Below, one piece after another: positions 1-11,055 of a stretch of DNA of 64,000 bases (its first letter is position 1; each line of letters opens with the position of its first letter). Source of the DNA: Aplectana chamaeleonis. Taxonomy: Eukaryota; Nematoda; Chromadorea; Rhabditida; Cosmocercidae. The notes under the pieces were generated by a model. The model made no database searches and was not told the origin of the DNA. It worked only from the letters and a program-made list of their open reading frames with translations. The translations under genes were made by a program, and so were the position numbers. The stretch is taken from assembly GCA_029168955.1 (NCBI GenBank), contig JAPDOI010000040.1, forward strand, positions 2,158,501-2,222,500, in the 5' to 3' direction.

Positions 1-2757
1 CACATCAGTTGCAAATGGCGGAAGTTACAAGCCTCGGACAACTCGTCCACCACGCTTCCGTAGCTCAATTTTTGAGGGGCCATAACTCCGTTCCCAGAGG
101 GTCTTGTACGATTCCAGAGACATAATTGAAACCAGCGTGGGACCGTTTTCAAGATAGACATAAGAACAGAAAACCGATTGTGAGGTTGGACTGCGCCTGT
201 AAGCATGCCTTGCTATATAGGGCATCAGACCTTCCGTAAACCGTGGAGATATCGGAAGTGAAATTTATCGTGAACACCGCCTTCAAAGAAATGGGTTGAG
301 ACTGCATGTTTTTCTGGCTCGATAAAGCTTGAATACGGTCATTTTAACTTGTTTTCGACGCTTCCAACGAAGTGAGCTTTCTGTTAACCCAGTTGAGGTT
401 TCTGAATCAACAACTTCTGCAAGCGTTTATACTGCCTTCAGGTAGATAATGAAATACATTCCATTCGTCCAGAATTCTTTGTACTCTCCGGATGTAAAGG
501 ATTTCAGCTGGTTTCTTCATCGATCTGAGGTCTATTCCGGTTTATTTCAAGTATTTCACACACCTGTCCTGGTTCAAATACTCATATGAGGCCCATCTTG
601 TCATTCTACTAGATCCAGTTACGACAATAGATGGTAGGTTTTTCTGCTTGAAAAAAAAAACTTAGAAACTTTTGTCTCGACTACTTGTTTTCACTTTGTG
701 AGAAAAAAATCATACATACATCCTCTACTCCGGGGGAAGATTTATGTACCTTTGCGCGCTTATGCTTACTCCCTTTCCCCACACTTCTTCGCCGCCCTAT
801 ATACGCACGAGGAGGAGTGAAGTGTATGCGTTATAAACTGCATATTTGCAACTGTTGTTATGGACCGATATATTGTATCCGTGTCTATTTTAAAGTGTTA
901 ACTGCAGACAAGCGGGATGCGAGTTTGTCAGCTCTATCTCCCTCACTGCCACTCCGACATGGACGATACTCTGATACTAGATGTACTAGACAGCTTATCC
1001 ATATCCTTCCTCATAAGGATGTAGCTTCTTAGGTTGCCCATCAAACAACACTCAAGATGCCATGGTGTGTAATGCAGGAGACGGAGATCAGGTAATTAGT
1101 TCATCTGTTTGAAACAGAATGTATTCGAACGCCTTGAAGTGCGACCCCTTCTGGTAGATTTACTCACCCAACCGTAGGGGCCACTCCAGCCTGACCCGCT
1201 TTTGTCAACAGCACCTGCTGCCAGCATTCTGGGTTTCCCCCCCCCCCCCACATTGACAGCATGTGCTAGTTTTGCTGACAAGGAAGGGTTGAACTCGAGT
1301 GATCGCTGGAGTGTAACCCCCGTTTCTAACTGAACATCATGCAAATGGTTAAAGACTATGGGCTTCACTTGTTCAGCGGGGCTATTTCGAGAGAGGATAG
1401 GAAGATACAGCCTTAGTTACAGCCAGCAGCAAGATGGCGAGCCTCGTCAAAGTCAGCAACAAGAACGTCATGTACAAGTCCTCCCTCGTATAGGGCTACG
1501 GGGAAATCATTCAAAGGCAGCGTTCACGATGATCATCCTCGTTGACTTTCCACAGAGCAATTATAGGTGAGAAAGATCCTAGGCTCTATAGTTGTACAAT
1601 TTCGAAAAAAATGTGGAACGGAAGAAAATCGAAATTTTTTCGTTCGAAAGTTTTCGAACGAACGAAAATTGAAAAAATTTCGTTCGAAAAATTTTCGAAC
1701 GAACGAAATTTGAAAAAATTTCGTTCGAAGAATTTTCGAACGAATGAAAACGAACGAAAAAAAATTTCGAAAAATCTTTCGAACATTTTCCGAAAATTTC
1801 GTTCGTGTACAACTATACTAGGCTCCGAGTGTCAAAAGAACGGTAGAAAGCGAGACGGGAGCGGCAAAATAACGGCTGTTAACAAGCGTTTTGGTGCCCC
1901 AGACACGCCTGGTGCCCCAGATCCGCCCCCTCGGAATGAACAAATGAATACTCAGATTACAGGAATGATCAAGTCAAGGAAGCGCTGATAAGTGAGCTGA
2001 TCACTTGATTGCATTGAATGCTATCATCCTTCATAGCGGTCAATTCCTCCACGCTCAAAAATCAACGCAAATAAGGGAGGACCTATTTTTGCTCAAAAAC
2101 GCGTCTTTCGTGTCCTTTTTAAAGGCACAGTCCAAGCTTAGGGACGAAATCTGAAATTTCCACATAGTTGTGAAATAGACCCACCCCGTATACCACTTGC
2201 CAAGTGCGAGCTCTCAATTCTTCCGAATAAGCGAGTTATAGGAGGAAGCCACCCTGGGGCGCCCACCTCGGGAAGCCACTTTGGCGCGCCCCTTTTACGA
2301 TCTTTCGAGCTCAGCAGTGGAAAGAGGGGCGATGGTTTCCTATCAATTGCCCCGTTCTTCCCTTCAATCTCAGCCTTCCTCTTTATTCTAGTCGGCTCGC
2401 ACACATCAGTTGCAAATGGCGGAAGTTACAAGCCTCGGACAACTCGTCCACCACGCTTCCGCAGGTCAATTTTTGAGGGGCCATAACTCCGTTCCCAGAG
2501 GGTCTTGTACGATTCCAGAGACATGATTGAAACCAGCGTGGGACCGTTTTCAAGATAGACATATGAACAGAAAACCGATTGTGAGCTTGGACTGTGCCTT
2601 TAAGCATGCCTTGCTATATAGGGCATCAGACCTTCCGTAAACCGTGGAGATATCGGAAGTGAAATTTATCGTGAACCCGCCTTCAAAGAAATGGGTTGAG
2701 ACTGCATGTTTTTCTGGCTCGATAAAGCTTGAATACGGTCATTTTAACTTGTTTTCG
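1..2757. repeat. Direct repeat pair X (1-357 and 2401-2757)
   Basis: The first ~357 bases recur almost unchanged at 2401-2757, with a handful of substitutions and one short indel. Each copy ends with a stretch matching the TTTAAAGGCAG element end (ATCGTGAAC..GCCTTCAAAG near 270-290 and 2668-2690). The copies are separated by about 2.4 kb of other repeat DNA and have no credible coding frame. The intervening 358-1505 shows nothing recognisable beyond a C-run at about 1241-1250. Confidence 0.85.
1600..1806. repeat. AT-rich minisatellite, ~40-41 bp unit (TTCGAACGAACGAAA)
   Basis: Four to five diverged units of about 40-41 bp built on TTCGTTCGAA; CGTTCGAAA recurs at 1641, 1681 and 1722. The block sits inside repeat Y at a point where the second copy (around 2757) has none, so it is an insertion or local expansion. 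Open frames on both strands are a by-product of the repeat. Confidence 0.8.
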
Positions 2758-3080
2758 TGTACAACTATACTAGGCTCCGAGTGTCAAAAGAACGGTAGAA
2801 AGCGAGACGGGAGCGGCAAAATAACGGCTGTTAACAAGCGTTTTGGTGCCCCAGACACGCCTGGTGCCCCAGATCCGCCCCCTCGGAATGAACAAATGAA
2901 TACTCAGATTACAGGAATGATCAAGTCAAGGAAGCGCTGATAAGTGAGCTGATCACTTGATTGCATTGAATGCTATCATCCTTCATAGCGGTCAATTCCT
3001 CCACGCTCAAAAATCAACGCAAATAAGGGAGGACCTATTTTTGCTCAAAAACGCGTCTTTCGTGTCTTTTTTAAGCATGC
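1806..3080. repeat. Direct repeat pair Y (1806-2120 and 2757-3080), part of a TTTAAAGGCAG element
   Basis: About 310 bases beginning TACAACTATACTAGGCTCC are duplicated. In the second copy they follow repeat X directly; in the first they follow an AT-rich block that interrupts the same junction. A reverse-complement relative lies at 54503-54962, which looks like the intact single-copy form. The duplication is therefore a rearranged cluster of one nonautonomous element family. Confidence 0.8.
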
Positions 3081-3153
3081 CTTGCTATATAGGGCACTAG
3101 ACCTTCCGTAAGCCGTGGAGATATCGGAAGTGAATTTTATCGTGAACACTGCC

Positions 3154-3638
3154 TTTAAAGGCAGTGTCCATGATCAAAACTGTCTCAGAGTTTCCACCGG
3201 ATTTCGAAAGGTTTGGGACCTATGGTCGAAAAAACGGCAAAAAGAGTCCCAAGTAGCCCTGCACGGCCCCGAACCATTGTGTAGAGCGCAAATCCTCCCA
3301 CTGCACTCAACACCTACTGATCGTAGCAAACAACTGAAAAACCGACTCCAAGGAAAAAACAATGTTCAATCGGGGGGATGAGAAGTAGTTTCGATCATTT
3401 GGTCATCGTATCGATTGTTGACGTCGATTTTTCAGTTGTTTGCTTTGATCAGTAGCCGTTGAGAAAGGTGGGCGGGGGATGCGCTCGAGATTAAAGTTGA
3501 AGGCCGTATGGGGCTATTCACGGCTCATCTGTAGCCATTTCTTCAAAATTGCTGCTGCCATAGGCCCCGAAACATTCGAATTTCGGTGGAAACTCGGAGA
3601 CGGTTTTTATCGTGGACACTGCCTTTACCTCTTCTTTG
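3154..3638. mobile_element. Foldback element, TTTAAAGGCAG family (~485 bp)
   Basis: Both ends read TTTAAAGGCAGTGTCCA.GAT as inverted repeats, and similarity continues inward for roughly 200 bases on each arm (the shared GTTTCCACCG and CAAACAACTGAAAAA blocks lie inverted). There is no open frame of note. The left terminus shares its TTTAAA with the preceding repeat unit. TTAA-like junctions suggest a piggyBac-type target, but no transposase is present. Confidence 0.75.
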
Positions 3639-3715
3639 GGAATCAACCATGTACATATTTTTGTTCTTAACGACGGTCTGGTGCTCCTCACCTTCAAAAT
3701 GATCTTCTTTGAAAC

Positions 3716-4404
3716 TTTAAAGGCAGTTTACACAAGGTGTTGAGTTGATCGCAAAACGCTTGGCTCCGGGCGAGATTGAACCAGCACCATATTCCCTTTC
3801 CGAGGTAGCGCCTTATCGCACTGCACCACCGGAGCCCCAGCGCCGCTCTCACTCAACTGCTTGGTAAATATTCACCGAAGCAATCATCCTTTCACCCGCA
3901 TAACGGGATGAAACAGGAATACCGTCAGAGACTATCTAACAGTCGTAGACCTGTCAAGATGATGCCCTAGTTAAGTCTTACACGATTTTTGGATGGTTTT
4001 TGCCGTAACTGCAGTTTAACGTCGCAGTGCACGTTATGGTATGTTTACACAAGGTGTTGAGTTGATCGCAAAACGCTTGGCTCCGGGCGAGATTGAACCA
4101 GCACCATATTCCCTTTCCGGGGGAGCGCCTTATCGCACTGCACCACCGGAGCCCCTTCATCCCGTTATGCGGGTGAAAGGATGATTGCTTCGGTGAAGAT
4201 TTACCGAGCAGTTGAGTGAGAGCGGCGCTGGGGCTCCGGTGGTGCTGTGCGATAAGGCGCTCTCCCGGAAAGGGAATATGGTGCTGGTTCAATCTCGCCC
4301 GGAGCCAAGCGTTTTGCGATCAACTCAACACCTTGTGTAAACATACCATAACGTGCACTGCGACGTTAAACTGCAGTTACGGCAAAAACCATCCAAAAAT
4401 CGTT
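3716..4404. mobile_element. tRNA-derived foldback element (three SINE-like copies, two inverted)
   Basis: A ~75-bp tRNA-like module lies on the minus strand at about 3762-3836 and 4076-4153 and on the plus strand at about 4230-4306. It has GGCTCCG/CGGAGCC acceptor-like arms, an A-box-like GTGGTGCAGTGCGATAAG and a near-perfect B box GGTTCAATCTC. The copies at 4020-4153 and 4230-4404 form one long inverted repeat around a ~70-base spacer. The anticodon stem is too degenerate for a working tRNA. The block is bounded by TTTAAAGGCAG at 3716 and TTTAAAGG at 4403. Confidence 0.7.
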
Positions 4405-5373
4405 TAAAGGCAGTGTTCACGATGATTTTCGTTCCTGAGTTTTCCACTCAAAACAATGCGTTGGCCACCAAGGATTACCGAAATTACGAAGAAACGGCAA
4501 GAATCGCACTAAAACGCCTTATTTCAGTTAGATTATTCCCTGATCTGAACTAGTTGTCCGGTTGTATGATCATGTTATCGATGGTTGTCACCGGTGGAAA
4601 ATATGGTTAATCGGAAATGGAAGACCATTTTTTGCAAAACAGTATTAGTTAGGGTCCGAAGCAAAGAACTGAGCAACACTAAGTGGAGAATTTAAAGCAC
4701 GGATCCACAAAAGATTTCATTGCCACCACAAACAGTTCCAGTCAGAGTAGAAAGGCGAGGGGAGAGTAAAGGATTTCGTGCTCTTCTGATGCGTTTTTCT
4801 CGATTTCTTCTTCGTTTCAGTTCTACCCGGAGGCCAAACAATCGATTTAGCGATCAATCTCAAAATTGAAGATTATCGCGAATACTGTCTTTAAAGGCAC
4901 GATAATCCTCAAATTTGAGATTATTCGCAAAATTTATTAATTGCCCCCCGGGTAGAACTAATATGACGGAGAAACTGAGAAGAACGGATCAGAATGGCAC
5001 GAAATCCTTTACTCTTACCTCGCCACTTCACTATCACGGGAACTGTTCGTTGTGACGAGGAAATATTTTGTGGACCCGTCCTTTGCCATTTTCTCCTTTC
5101 TGCTGATCTGTCCCTTCCTTCGGACCCTAACTAATACTGCTTACATAGAATATTTTTTTTCCATTTTCGACTGACCCCATTTTTTACCGGTCACAACCAC
5201 CGGGAACATGTTCATCCAGTCGGACAACTAGTCCAGACCAGAGAATAATGTCACTGAAATACGACGTTTTAATGCGTTTCTCGCCGCTTCTTCGTAATTT
5301 TGGGAACACTTGGAGGCCAACGTTTTATGTGAAAAACTCGGGAGTGAAAATCATAGTGAACACAGCCTTTAAA
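4403..5373. mobile_element. Foldback element, TTTAAAGGCAG family (~970 bp palindrome)
   Basis: The left arm (from TTTAAAGGCAGTGTTCACG) and the reverse complement of the right arm match over several hundred bases at roughly 80% by eye, for example TTACGAAGAA, AAAACG and CTAGTTGTCCG in the same order. The centre near 4890 carries another TTTAAAGGCA, suggesting an element inserted in an element. No coding potential. Confidence 0.75.
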
Positions 5374-5940
5374 GGCAGCATACACGCTCGCAAGCATAGT
5401 CGAGATAACAGCATAGATAGGTCCGCACGGCCCGTAATGTGTCGTCAACGACGTTTGAAGCGCTGAAAACTGTCCAGGATGACAATATTTGACAATGTTT
5501 GAGCAAACCTGCCTTCCACGCCCGTATTTTCACACCCCTTCGAGTAACAGAATGAGAATCGATACTTGAGAAAACATGTGATAACTTAGAATGATAGCAC
5601 TATAAAAAGGGAGTGCAGCAGAGAAAAAACTCGATTTACCTCAACATAACATGTTTGTGCACTGATAAAATCCTCCATTTCAAGAGGTCAGCCAAAGCAG
5701 AGCGGCATTCTCGAAAATGGACGAGAGTCAATAGGTATGCAGACATGTTATACCCAAGTAAACCAAGCTATTTCTCTCGTGCACTCCCATTTGATAGTGC
5801 TATCACTCTCAATTATCACACGTTTTCACAAGTATCGGTTTTCAGCGCTTCAAACGTCGTTGACGATATAGTACGGGCCGCGCGGACCTATCTATGCTGT
5901 TATCTCGACTATGCTTGCGAGCGTGTAAGCTGCCTTTAAG
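5368..5940. mobile_element. Foldback element, TTTAAAGGCAG family (~570 bp palindrome)
   Basis: Arms start TTTAAAGGCAGCATACACGC on the left and, inverted, end GCGTGTAAGCTGCCTTTAAG on the right. Similarity runs inward through GTCGAGATAACAGCATAGATAGG and CAACGACGTTTGAAGCGCTG (each inverted). It starts on the same TTTAAA that ends the previous element. Confidence 0.8.
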
Positions 5941-6261
5941 CGGCTTTTTCAGTCATTTCGGGTATTTTCTGTGGGAGCGCGATCTCCATTTGATTTCAGC
6001 TAATTGAAGCACTTGGTTTCCACAAGAGTTTCTTCTGGATCGACGTAGGCATTCTGCTATTTATGATACTCATGATTCGTCTGTTCGGAGCCCTCGCATT
6101 TTCAATCAGGATTAGAAGAAGCTGAACGATTTTCATTACTTCTTAATGCATTTATATAAGCAACGAAGATGTTCTCTAAAAAGAAATTGAAATAAAGACA
6201 AAGTGTCCTAGTGTTTGCACAGCATTTACATATATGTAGCTGCAGAAAAATAGATATTGTG
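5941..6261. other. Flank between foldback train and giant foldback; nothing recognised
   Basis: AT-rich sequence with no open frame, RNA gene or repeat that I could match elsewhere in the window. Confidence 0.5.
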
Positions 6262-6600
6262 GGTTTGGAAGATAGTTCCGAACTTGGCATTTTCACAAAA
6301 TGTAGAGCAGTAAAGGTTCTTAACACTGCCCAAATTTCAGAAAAATCCGCTTTGTGGTTCTCGAGATATGGAAAAATTTGTGAATTTTAAAAAGTGTGTC
6401 TGCGTGTCTGTGTGTGTGTGTGTCAGTCCGGTGAAACTTTCGAATGATAAGAAACATGGTTGGCCAATTGAGAGAAATGGAGTGGTATTGTGATAAGAGT
6501 GAATTGATTGCAATCGTTGGGGTAGGTCTGCTTCTCGTCCATCAGGAACCGTATGCACACCGTTTATTGCGGGACGCATCTAGAAGTGCGCGAAGCTTCG
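6262..6600 (+). repeat. Outer arm of giant foldback, left copy
   Basis: Starts GGTTTGGAAGATAGTTCCG, contains a short TG run at 6412-6423 and ends at AGCTTCGG before the minisatellite. The reverse complement of 24365-24752 matches throughout apart from point changes and microsatellite length. Confidence 0.85.
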
Positions 6601-8390
6601 GGAAAGTGTGCGGAACCCAGCTATAAGTGCGCCAAGCGACGAGCAACGTGTGCGGGACCCAACTAGAACTGTGCTGAGCGCTGGGCAACGTATGCGGGAC
6701 CCAAACAGAAGCGCGCCAAGTGCCGGAGAACGCGTGCGGGACCCATCTAGAAGTGCGCTAAGCGCCTGGAAGGTGGGCGGGACCCAAATTTAAGTGCGCC
6801 AAGCGCCGGGGAACGTGTGCAGAACCCAAGTAGAAGTGCGCCAAGCGCCGGGGAACGTGTGCAGAACCCAAGTAGAAGTGCGCCAAGCGACGGGAAACGT
6901 GTGCGGGACCCAAACAGAAGTGCGCCAAGCGCCGGGGAACGTGTGCAGGACCCAAGTAGAAGTGCGCCAAGCGCTGGACAACGTATGCGGGACCCAACTA
7001 GAACTGTGCTGAGCGACGAGAAACGTGTGCGGGACCCAACTAGAACTGTGCTGAGCGCTGGGCAACGTATGCGGGACCCAAACAGAAGCGCGCCAAGTGC
7101 CGGAGAACGCGTGCGGGACCCATCTAGAAGTGCGCTAAGCGCCTGGAAGGTGGGCGGGACCCAAATTTAAGTGCGCCAAGCGCCGGGGAACGTGTGCAGA
7201 ACCCAAGTAGAAGTGCGCCAAGCGCTGGGCAACGTATGCGGGACCCAACTAGAACTGTGCTGAGCGACGGGAAACGTGTGCGGGACCCAAACAGAAGTGC
7301 GCCAAGCGCCGGGGAACGTGTGCAGGACCCAAGTAGAAGTGCGCCAAGCGCTGGGCAACGTATGCGGGACCCAACTAGAACTGTGCTGAGCGCCGGGGAA
7401 CGTGTTTGGGAGCCAACTAGAAGTGCGCCGAGCGCCAGGAACGTGTTCGGAACCACACTAGAAGTGCGCTAAGAGCCGGAGAACGTGTGCAGGACCCAAG
7501 TAGAAGTGCGCCAAGCGCTAGGAAACGTATGCGGGACCCAACTAGAACTATGCTGAGCGCCGGGGAACGTGTTTGGGACCCAACTAGAAGTGCGCCGAGC
7601 GCCAGGAACGTGTTCGGAACCACACTAGAAGTGCGCCAAGAGCCGGCGAACGCGTGCAGGACCCAAGTAGAAGTGCCCCAAGCGCCGGGCAACGTATGCG
7701 GGACCCAACTAGAACTGTGCTGAGTGCCGGGGAACGTGCGCGGTGCCGAACTGGAAGTGTGCCAAACCCCACAGAACGTGTGCGGGACCCAACCAAAAGT
7801 GCGCCAAGCGCCGGGGAACGTGTTCGCGACCCAACTAAAAGTGTGCCAAGCGACGGGGAACGTGTGCGGGACCCCAAATAAAAAGCGCCGAGCGCCGGAG
7901 AAAGTGTACGGGACCCAACTGGAAGCGCTCCAAGCGCCGGGGATAGTGGGCGGAATCTAAGTGGGAGCACGCCAAGCGCCGGAGAACGTGCGCGGTGCCC
8001 AACTGGAAGTGTGCCAAACCCCACAGAACGTGTGCGGGACCCAACCAAAAGTGCGCCAAGCGACGGGGAACGTGTGCGGGAGCCCAAACAAAAAGCGCCG
8101 AGCGCCGGAAAAAGTGTGCGGGACCCAACTGGGAGCGCTCTAAGCGCCGGAGAACGTGTGCGGGACCCAACTTTGGGTAAGCCAAGCGCCGAGGAAAGCG
8201 TGCGGGACCCAACTGGAAGTGCGTAGAGCACCGGGGAAAGTGTGTGAGACTCGACTTAAAAAGCGCCAAGCGCCGGGGAAAGAGGGCGGGACCCAACTGC
8301 GAGTATGCCAAGCATTACGGATCGTGTGTTCGACCCAACCGGGAGAACCGGCAAGGATGTGAAAATCAAAAACGCGGTTGCGATTCAACC
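6600..8390 (+). repeat. 42-bp minisatellite, left arm (~43 units)
   Basis: The unit is 42 bp, typified by GTGCGCCAAGCGCCGGGGAA followed by CGTGTGCAGGACCCAA. Variants recur (GCACAGTTC-type, GTTCGGAACC-type, AAAAAGCGCC-type) and intermix. The period is a multiple of three and stops are rare, so long open frames arise in several frames on both strands (for example 7584-8231 minus). Substitutions between units are not biased to third positions in any frame, so I do not call a protein. 42 bp equals four turns of B-DNA. Confidence 0.95.
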
Positions 8391-8579
8391 GTTCATCTAG
8401 TCGTTATTGGGTTCGGAAATCATGAAAAAGGGTGTGAACTGTGGTGGTGCTAGAAGGGGTGGGCAAGTGTTATGCAAGAGGGGTCTACTACACAACTGCA
8501 TGAACATTTGAAAGGTCATATCTGAGGGTGTAATGTGCCCTTAAAAGGAATCCTTTCCTAAAATAAAGTGAAATTATCT
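8390..8579 (+). repeat. Linker of giant foldback, left copy
   Basis: Unique-looking sequence between minisatellite and palindrome, mirrored at 16165-16400 (matching through GACGAACGGTT-like, GGTTTCCGAACCC-like and TTAAAAGG stretches). No coding potential. Confidence 0.75.
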
Positions 8580-9275
8580 AACCTTTTTGCTTTGCTACGA
8601 ATTAGTATGATTTGGAAATGAAACATTTGTGAGAAACTCGTTAAAAGAAGTGAAATGTCTTATGCTACTGATTTGGCATGGGAATAAACTCGAAAGAAGC
8701 GCTAAAAACTCAGTGAAATGATTCATCGTTGATTTGGCTGTGCACTCGTTTACTAAACAACAAAAATTTAGTGTGAGATTGAAAAACCAAATCACGCACA
8801 TCTCTTCCGAAATCAACCTAACGCTTGCAGTTTAGGTTAACGAGTCTCAGGTCCTTGCAAAATTATGTTGTGTCTCCCACCTCAATCATTCAGAAATATT
8901 GATTTTCAAGCATTACTAAATTATTTGACGCGTTCGCTTCCGATTGACTATCAATTAATGAAAGTGGAAATAACATCACGTAGTGTGTCTATGCGAATGT
9001 TGTCAACTAAGAGAATTGCAGTCACACGAATAAATGTGTGTGCTTAGTAAGATGTGCGTGATTTGGTTTTTCAATCTCACACTCAATTTTTGTTGTTTAG
9101 TAAACAAGTGCACAGCCAAATCAACGATGAATCATTTCACTGAGTTTTTAGCGCTTCTTTCGAGTTTATTCCCATGCCAAATCAGTAGCATAAGACATTT
9201 CACTTCTTTTAACGAGTTTCTCACAAATGTTTCATTTCCAAATCATACTAATCCGTAGCAAAGCAAAACAGTTAG
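8579..9275. repeat. 700-bp palindrome with TTATCTAAC ends, copy 1
   Basis: Arms of about 235-240 bp (8579-8815 and 9035-9275) are near-perfect inverted repeats around a ~220-bp loop. Ends read TTATCTAAC followed by TTTGCTTTGCTACG, inverted at the right end. A second copy sits at 15455-16165. It could be a foldback MITE that became part of the larger arm. Confidence 0.85.
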
Positions 9276-9600
9276 ATAATATTGAATTGTTTCTTTTTCC
9301 ACAAATGAGTCTCTGATAATCTGGAACCACTACAGTGCTTAAAATACTGATGATAGTAAGTTCTATTCGTCGCAACAGAGAACTTCAGATTGAAAAATGC
9401 TCAAATATAGCATGACATTTTCTCCGTGTTTTGCTCCCCTACGAAAGGGTTATGATTTGGCATCTCAGACTCTGCGGGGGGGGGGGCAAGCGCCGGACAA
9501 TAGAGCCCGTTTTCGACTTGAAGGAGCGACAGCGGAGGCCTCCCCCGAGGGGGGCTTCAGGGGAGGCCCCTGCTCAGGAATTTCTGATAAATTTACATGC
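9276..9600. other. Central region of foldback: G-run and GC-rich segment, no gene
   Basis: A 12-G run begins at 9476 within CTGCGG..CAAGCGCCGGACAA. Related pieces reappear inverted near 10150-10215 and again near 10840-10880, marking a dispersed repeat with homopolymer G tracts. No credible frame. Confidence 0.5.
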
Positions 9601-10185
9601 GAATTAAGGTCTTTAAACGTGTTACCTGCGACTTAGCTTAGTAACTTTAAGTTACATGTGATCTTCAACAAAGGAAGGATGTTGCACGGTGCGACTTGAC
9701 TTACAAGTGACATAAAGTACTGACGTGTAACTTGAATGTGTTGTTTTATCCCACATGTAACTTATTTCGGGGCGGGCTGTTTCCTAGGGAGGTATACGAC
9801 GCACTCTCGAGGCAGGACGGTAGCGTCGTCGGTTCAATTACCCAAGTTTGCGGTTCTTCGCCCCGAACACCGGCTGAAGGCCTCGCCTAGCCGCTGGCGG
9901 CTCCCGGCGTGCTCGGCGAGCATGCCACCGGTGCGCTGACCACCGCGTCGCCTGTCGGTGCGCTGACCGCCGCGTCGAGTTTGGGTGTCAGGTAACAAGT
10001 AGCGACGGTGCAAGTTACTCGCAACGTTGTGTATTATTAGAGCAAGTTACATGATACTTTAATCAAAAATCTGGTCAAGTTACACGTAACATCACTTCAA
10101 GTTACTTGTGAACTTAAAGTAAGTTGCGTGAAGCCATCATGCAACTTGCGTTGAAGTCTCAGGTAACTTGTTCAGAAATTCCTGA
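9600..10185. repeat. Cluster of AAGTTAC/GTAACTT motifs with inverted ends
   Basis: Repeated words such as AAGTTACATG, AAGTTACTTG and GTAACTT occur on both sides of a GC-rich core (9765-9990), giving an inverted arrangement. A relative of the motif cluster lies at 51975-52205. The core contains GGTTCAATTAC, a weak B-box resemblance that I do not call a tRNA. Confidence 0.6.
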
Positions 10186-10260
10186 GTGCTCTCCTTCGGC
10201 GCTTGCCCCCCCCCTCCCCCGAAAGGAAGAGACGGAAAAGATGGTAAGAGGTCGTAGAAG

Positions 10261-10546
10261 GTACCCTCGATGCCCGAGCAGCTCGCAGGGAGGAGCTTGG
10301 CCACCCAATGCCTGCGTTGCGGCTCGTTTTGATAAGAGGTGAAAGCGTGGCTGTGTAGTGCTCGGCCCCAGCCCGGGCACCTGGGAATCGATGCGGCGAC
10401 GGCCATCCAGTGCATCGATTATTAGGTGCCCGGGCTGTGGCCGGAACACCACACGACCAATTTTTCACCTCTTATCAAAACGAGCCGCAACGCAGGCCCT
10501 GGGCGGCCAAGCTCCTCCCTGCGAGCTGCTCGGGCATCGAGGGTAG
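10261..10546. repeat. Hairpin element (~285 bp, ~80-bp arms)
   Basis: TACCCTCGATGCCCGAGCAG on the left is inverted at the right end. Pairing continues through the GGAGCTTGGCC and AACGAGCCGC blocks to about 10343/10468. The loop holds a second inverted pair, GCCCGGGCACCT and AGGTGCCCGGGC. Confidence 0.85.
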
Positions 10547-10659
10547 TTTGCGACAATAGAGGTCAGAGAAGGCATAGTAGGCCAAACGCACGCATCGTCA
10601 TTCACGTCAAGTTTTGTCCCAATTTGACGTGATTTCTCCTGTGATCTATCACGTGATCA

Positions 10660-10700
10660 ACCGGTATAAAAGGCGGCTCACATCATAGAGAGCCGAAAAA
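10660..10700 (+). promoter_or_regulatory. TATA-like motif GGTATAAAAGGCG, unassigned
   Basis: A good TATA-box match lies in CACGTGATCAACCGGTATAA followed by AAGGCGG. No gene follows on the plus strand within several kb. Probably chance or a remnant element promoter. Confidence 0.2.
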
Positions 10701-10733
10701 AGACGCTAGTACTCCAGTGCCGTGACGTCACTG

Positions 10734-10800
10734 CTCCGGGGCAGTGACAGGGGGTTTCAGGGCAGTGACAGGGGGCTTTAGGGCAGTGACAGGGGGGCTC
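10734..10800 (+). repeat. Short tandem repeat, ~22 bp x 3 (GGGCAGTGACAGGGGG)
   Basis: Three consecutive copies of GGGCAGTGACAGGGGG separated by CTTTA/TTTCA-type spacers, followed by C- and G-runs at 10835-10862. Confidence 0.85.
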
Positions 10801-11055
10801 CGATCAAGCCAAATTGTCACCTCGGCGGTAGCCCCCCCCCCCCCAATTGGGGGGAGGGGGGTGGCAAGCGCCGGTGCTCGGAGGGTTGCCCTTCTGTAGA
10901 GCTGCGCTAGTCCCCTCCAGTGTATGAGATAGTAGTACACTGTAGTCCACCAAACTTTGCACATCTGACGTGAACATGGATCCTAGTAATACTACCTATG
11001 AGTTCCCTACTGAAGGTTCGCGCAAACCCGGTGACATATACTATAACATAACATT

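Noticed and set aside
1579..1988. Open frames rich in Phe/Arg/Ser or Lys on both strands
   Set aside because: They are translations of the TTCGAACGAACGAAA minisatellite.
4230..4306. Functional tRNA gene
   Set aside because: Acceptor arms and B box are visible, but the anticodon stem-loop does not form properly and copies are embedded in an inverted repeat.
7584..8231. 215-codon minus-strand frame in the left array
   Set aside because: Same cause: stop-poor 42-bp units. Left and right arrays give the same peptides because they are inverted copies.
6600..8390. CRISPR-like array
   Set aside because: The whole unit repeats with no unique spacers, and the genome is eukaryotic.
10660..10700. Core promoter from the TATAAAAGG motif
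   Set aside because: No downstream gene or start context; kept only as a low-confidence site.
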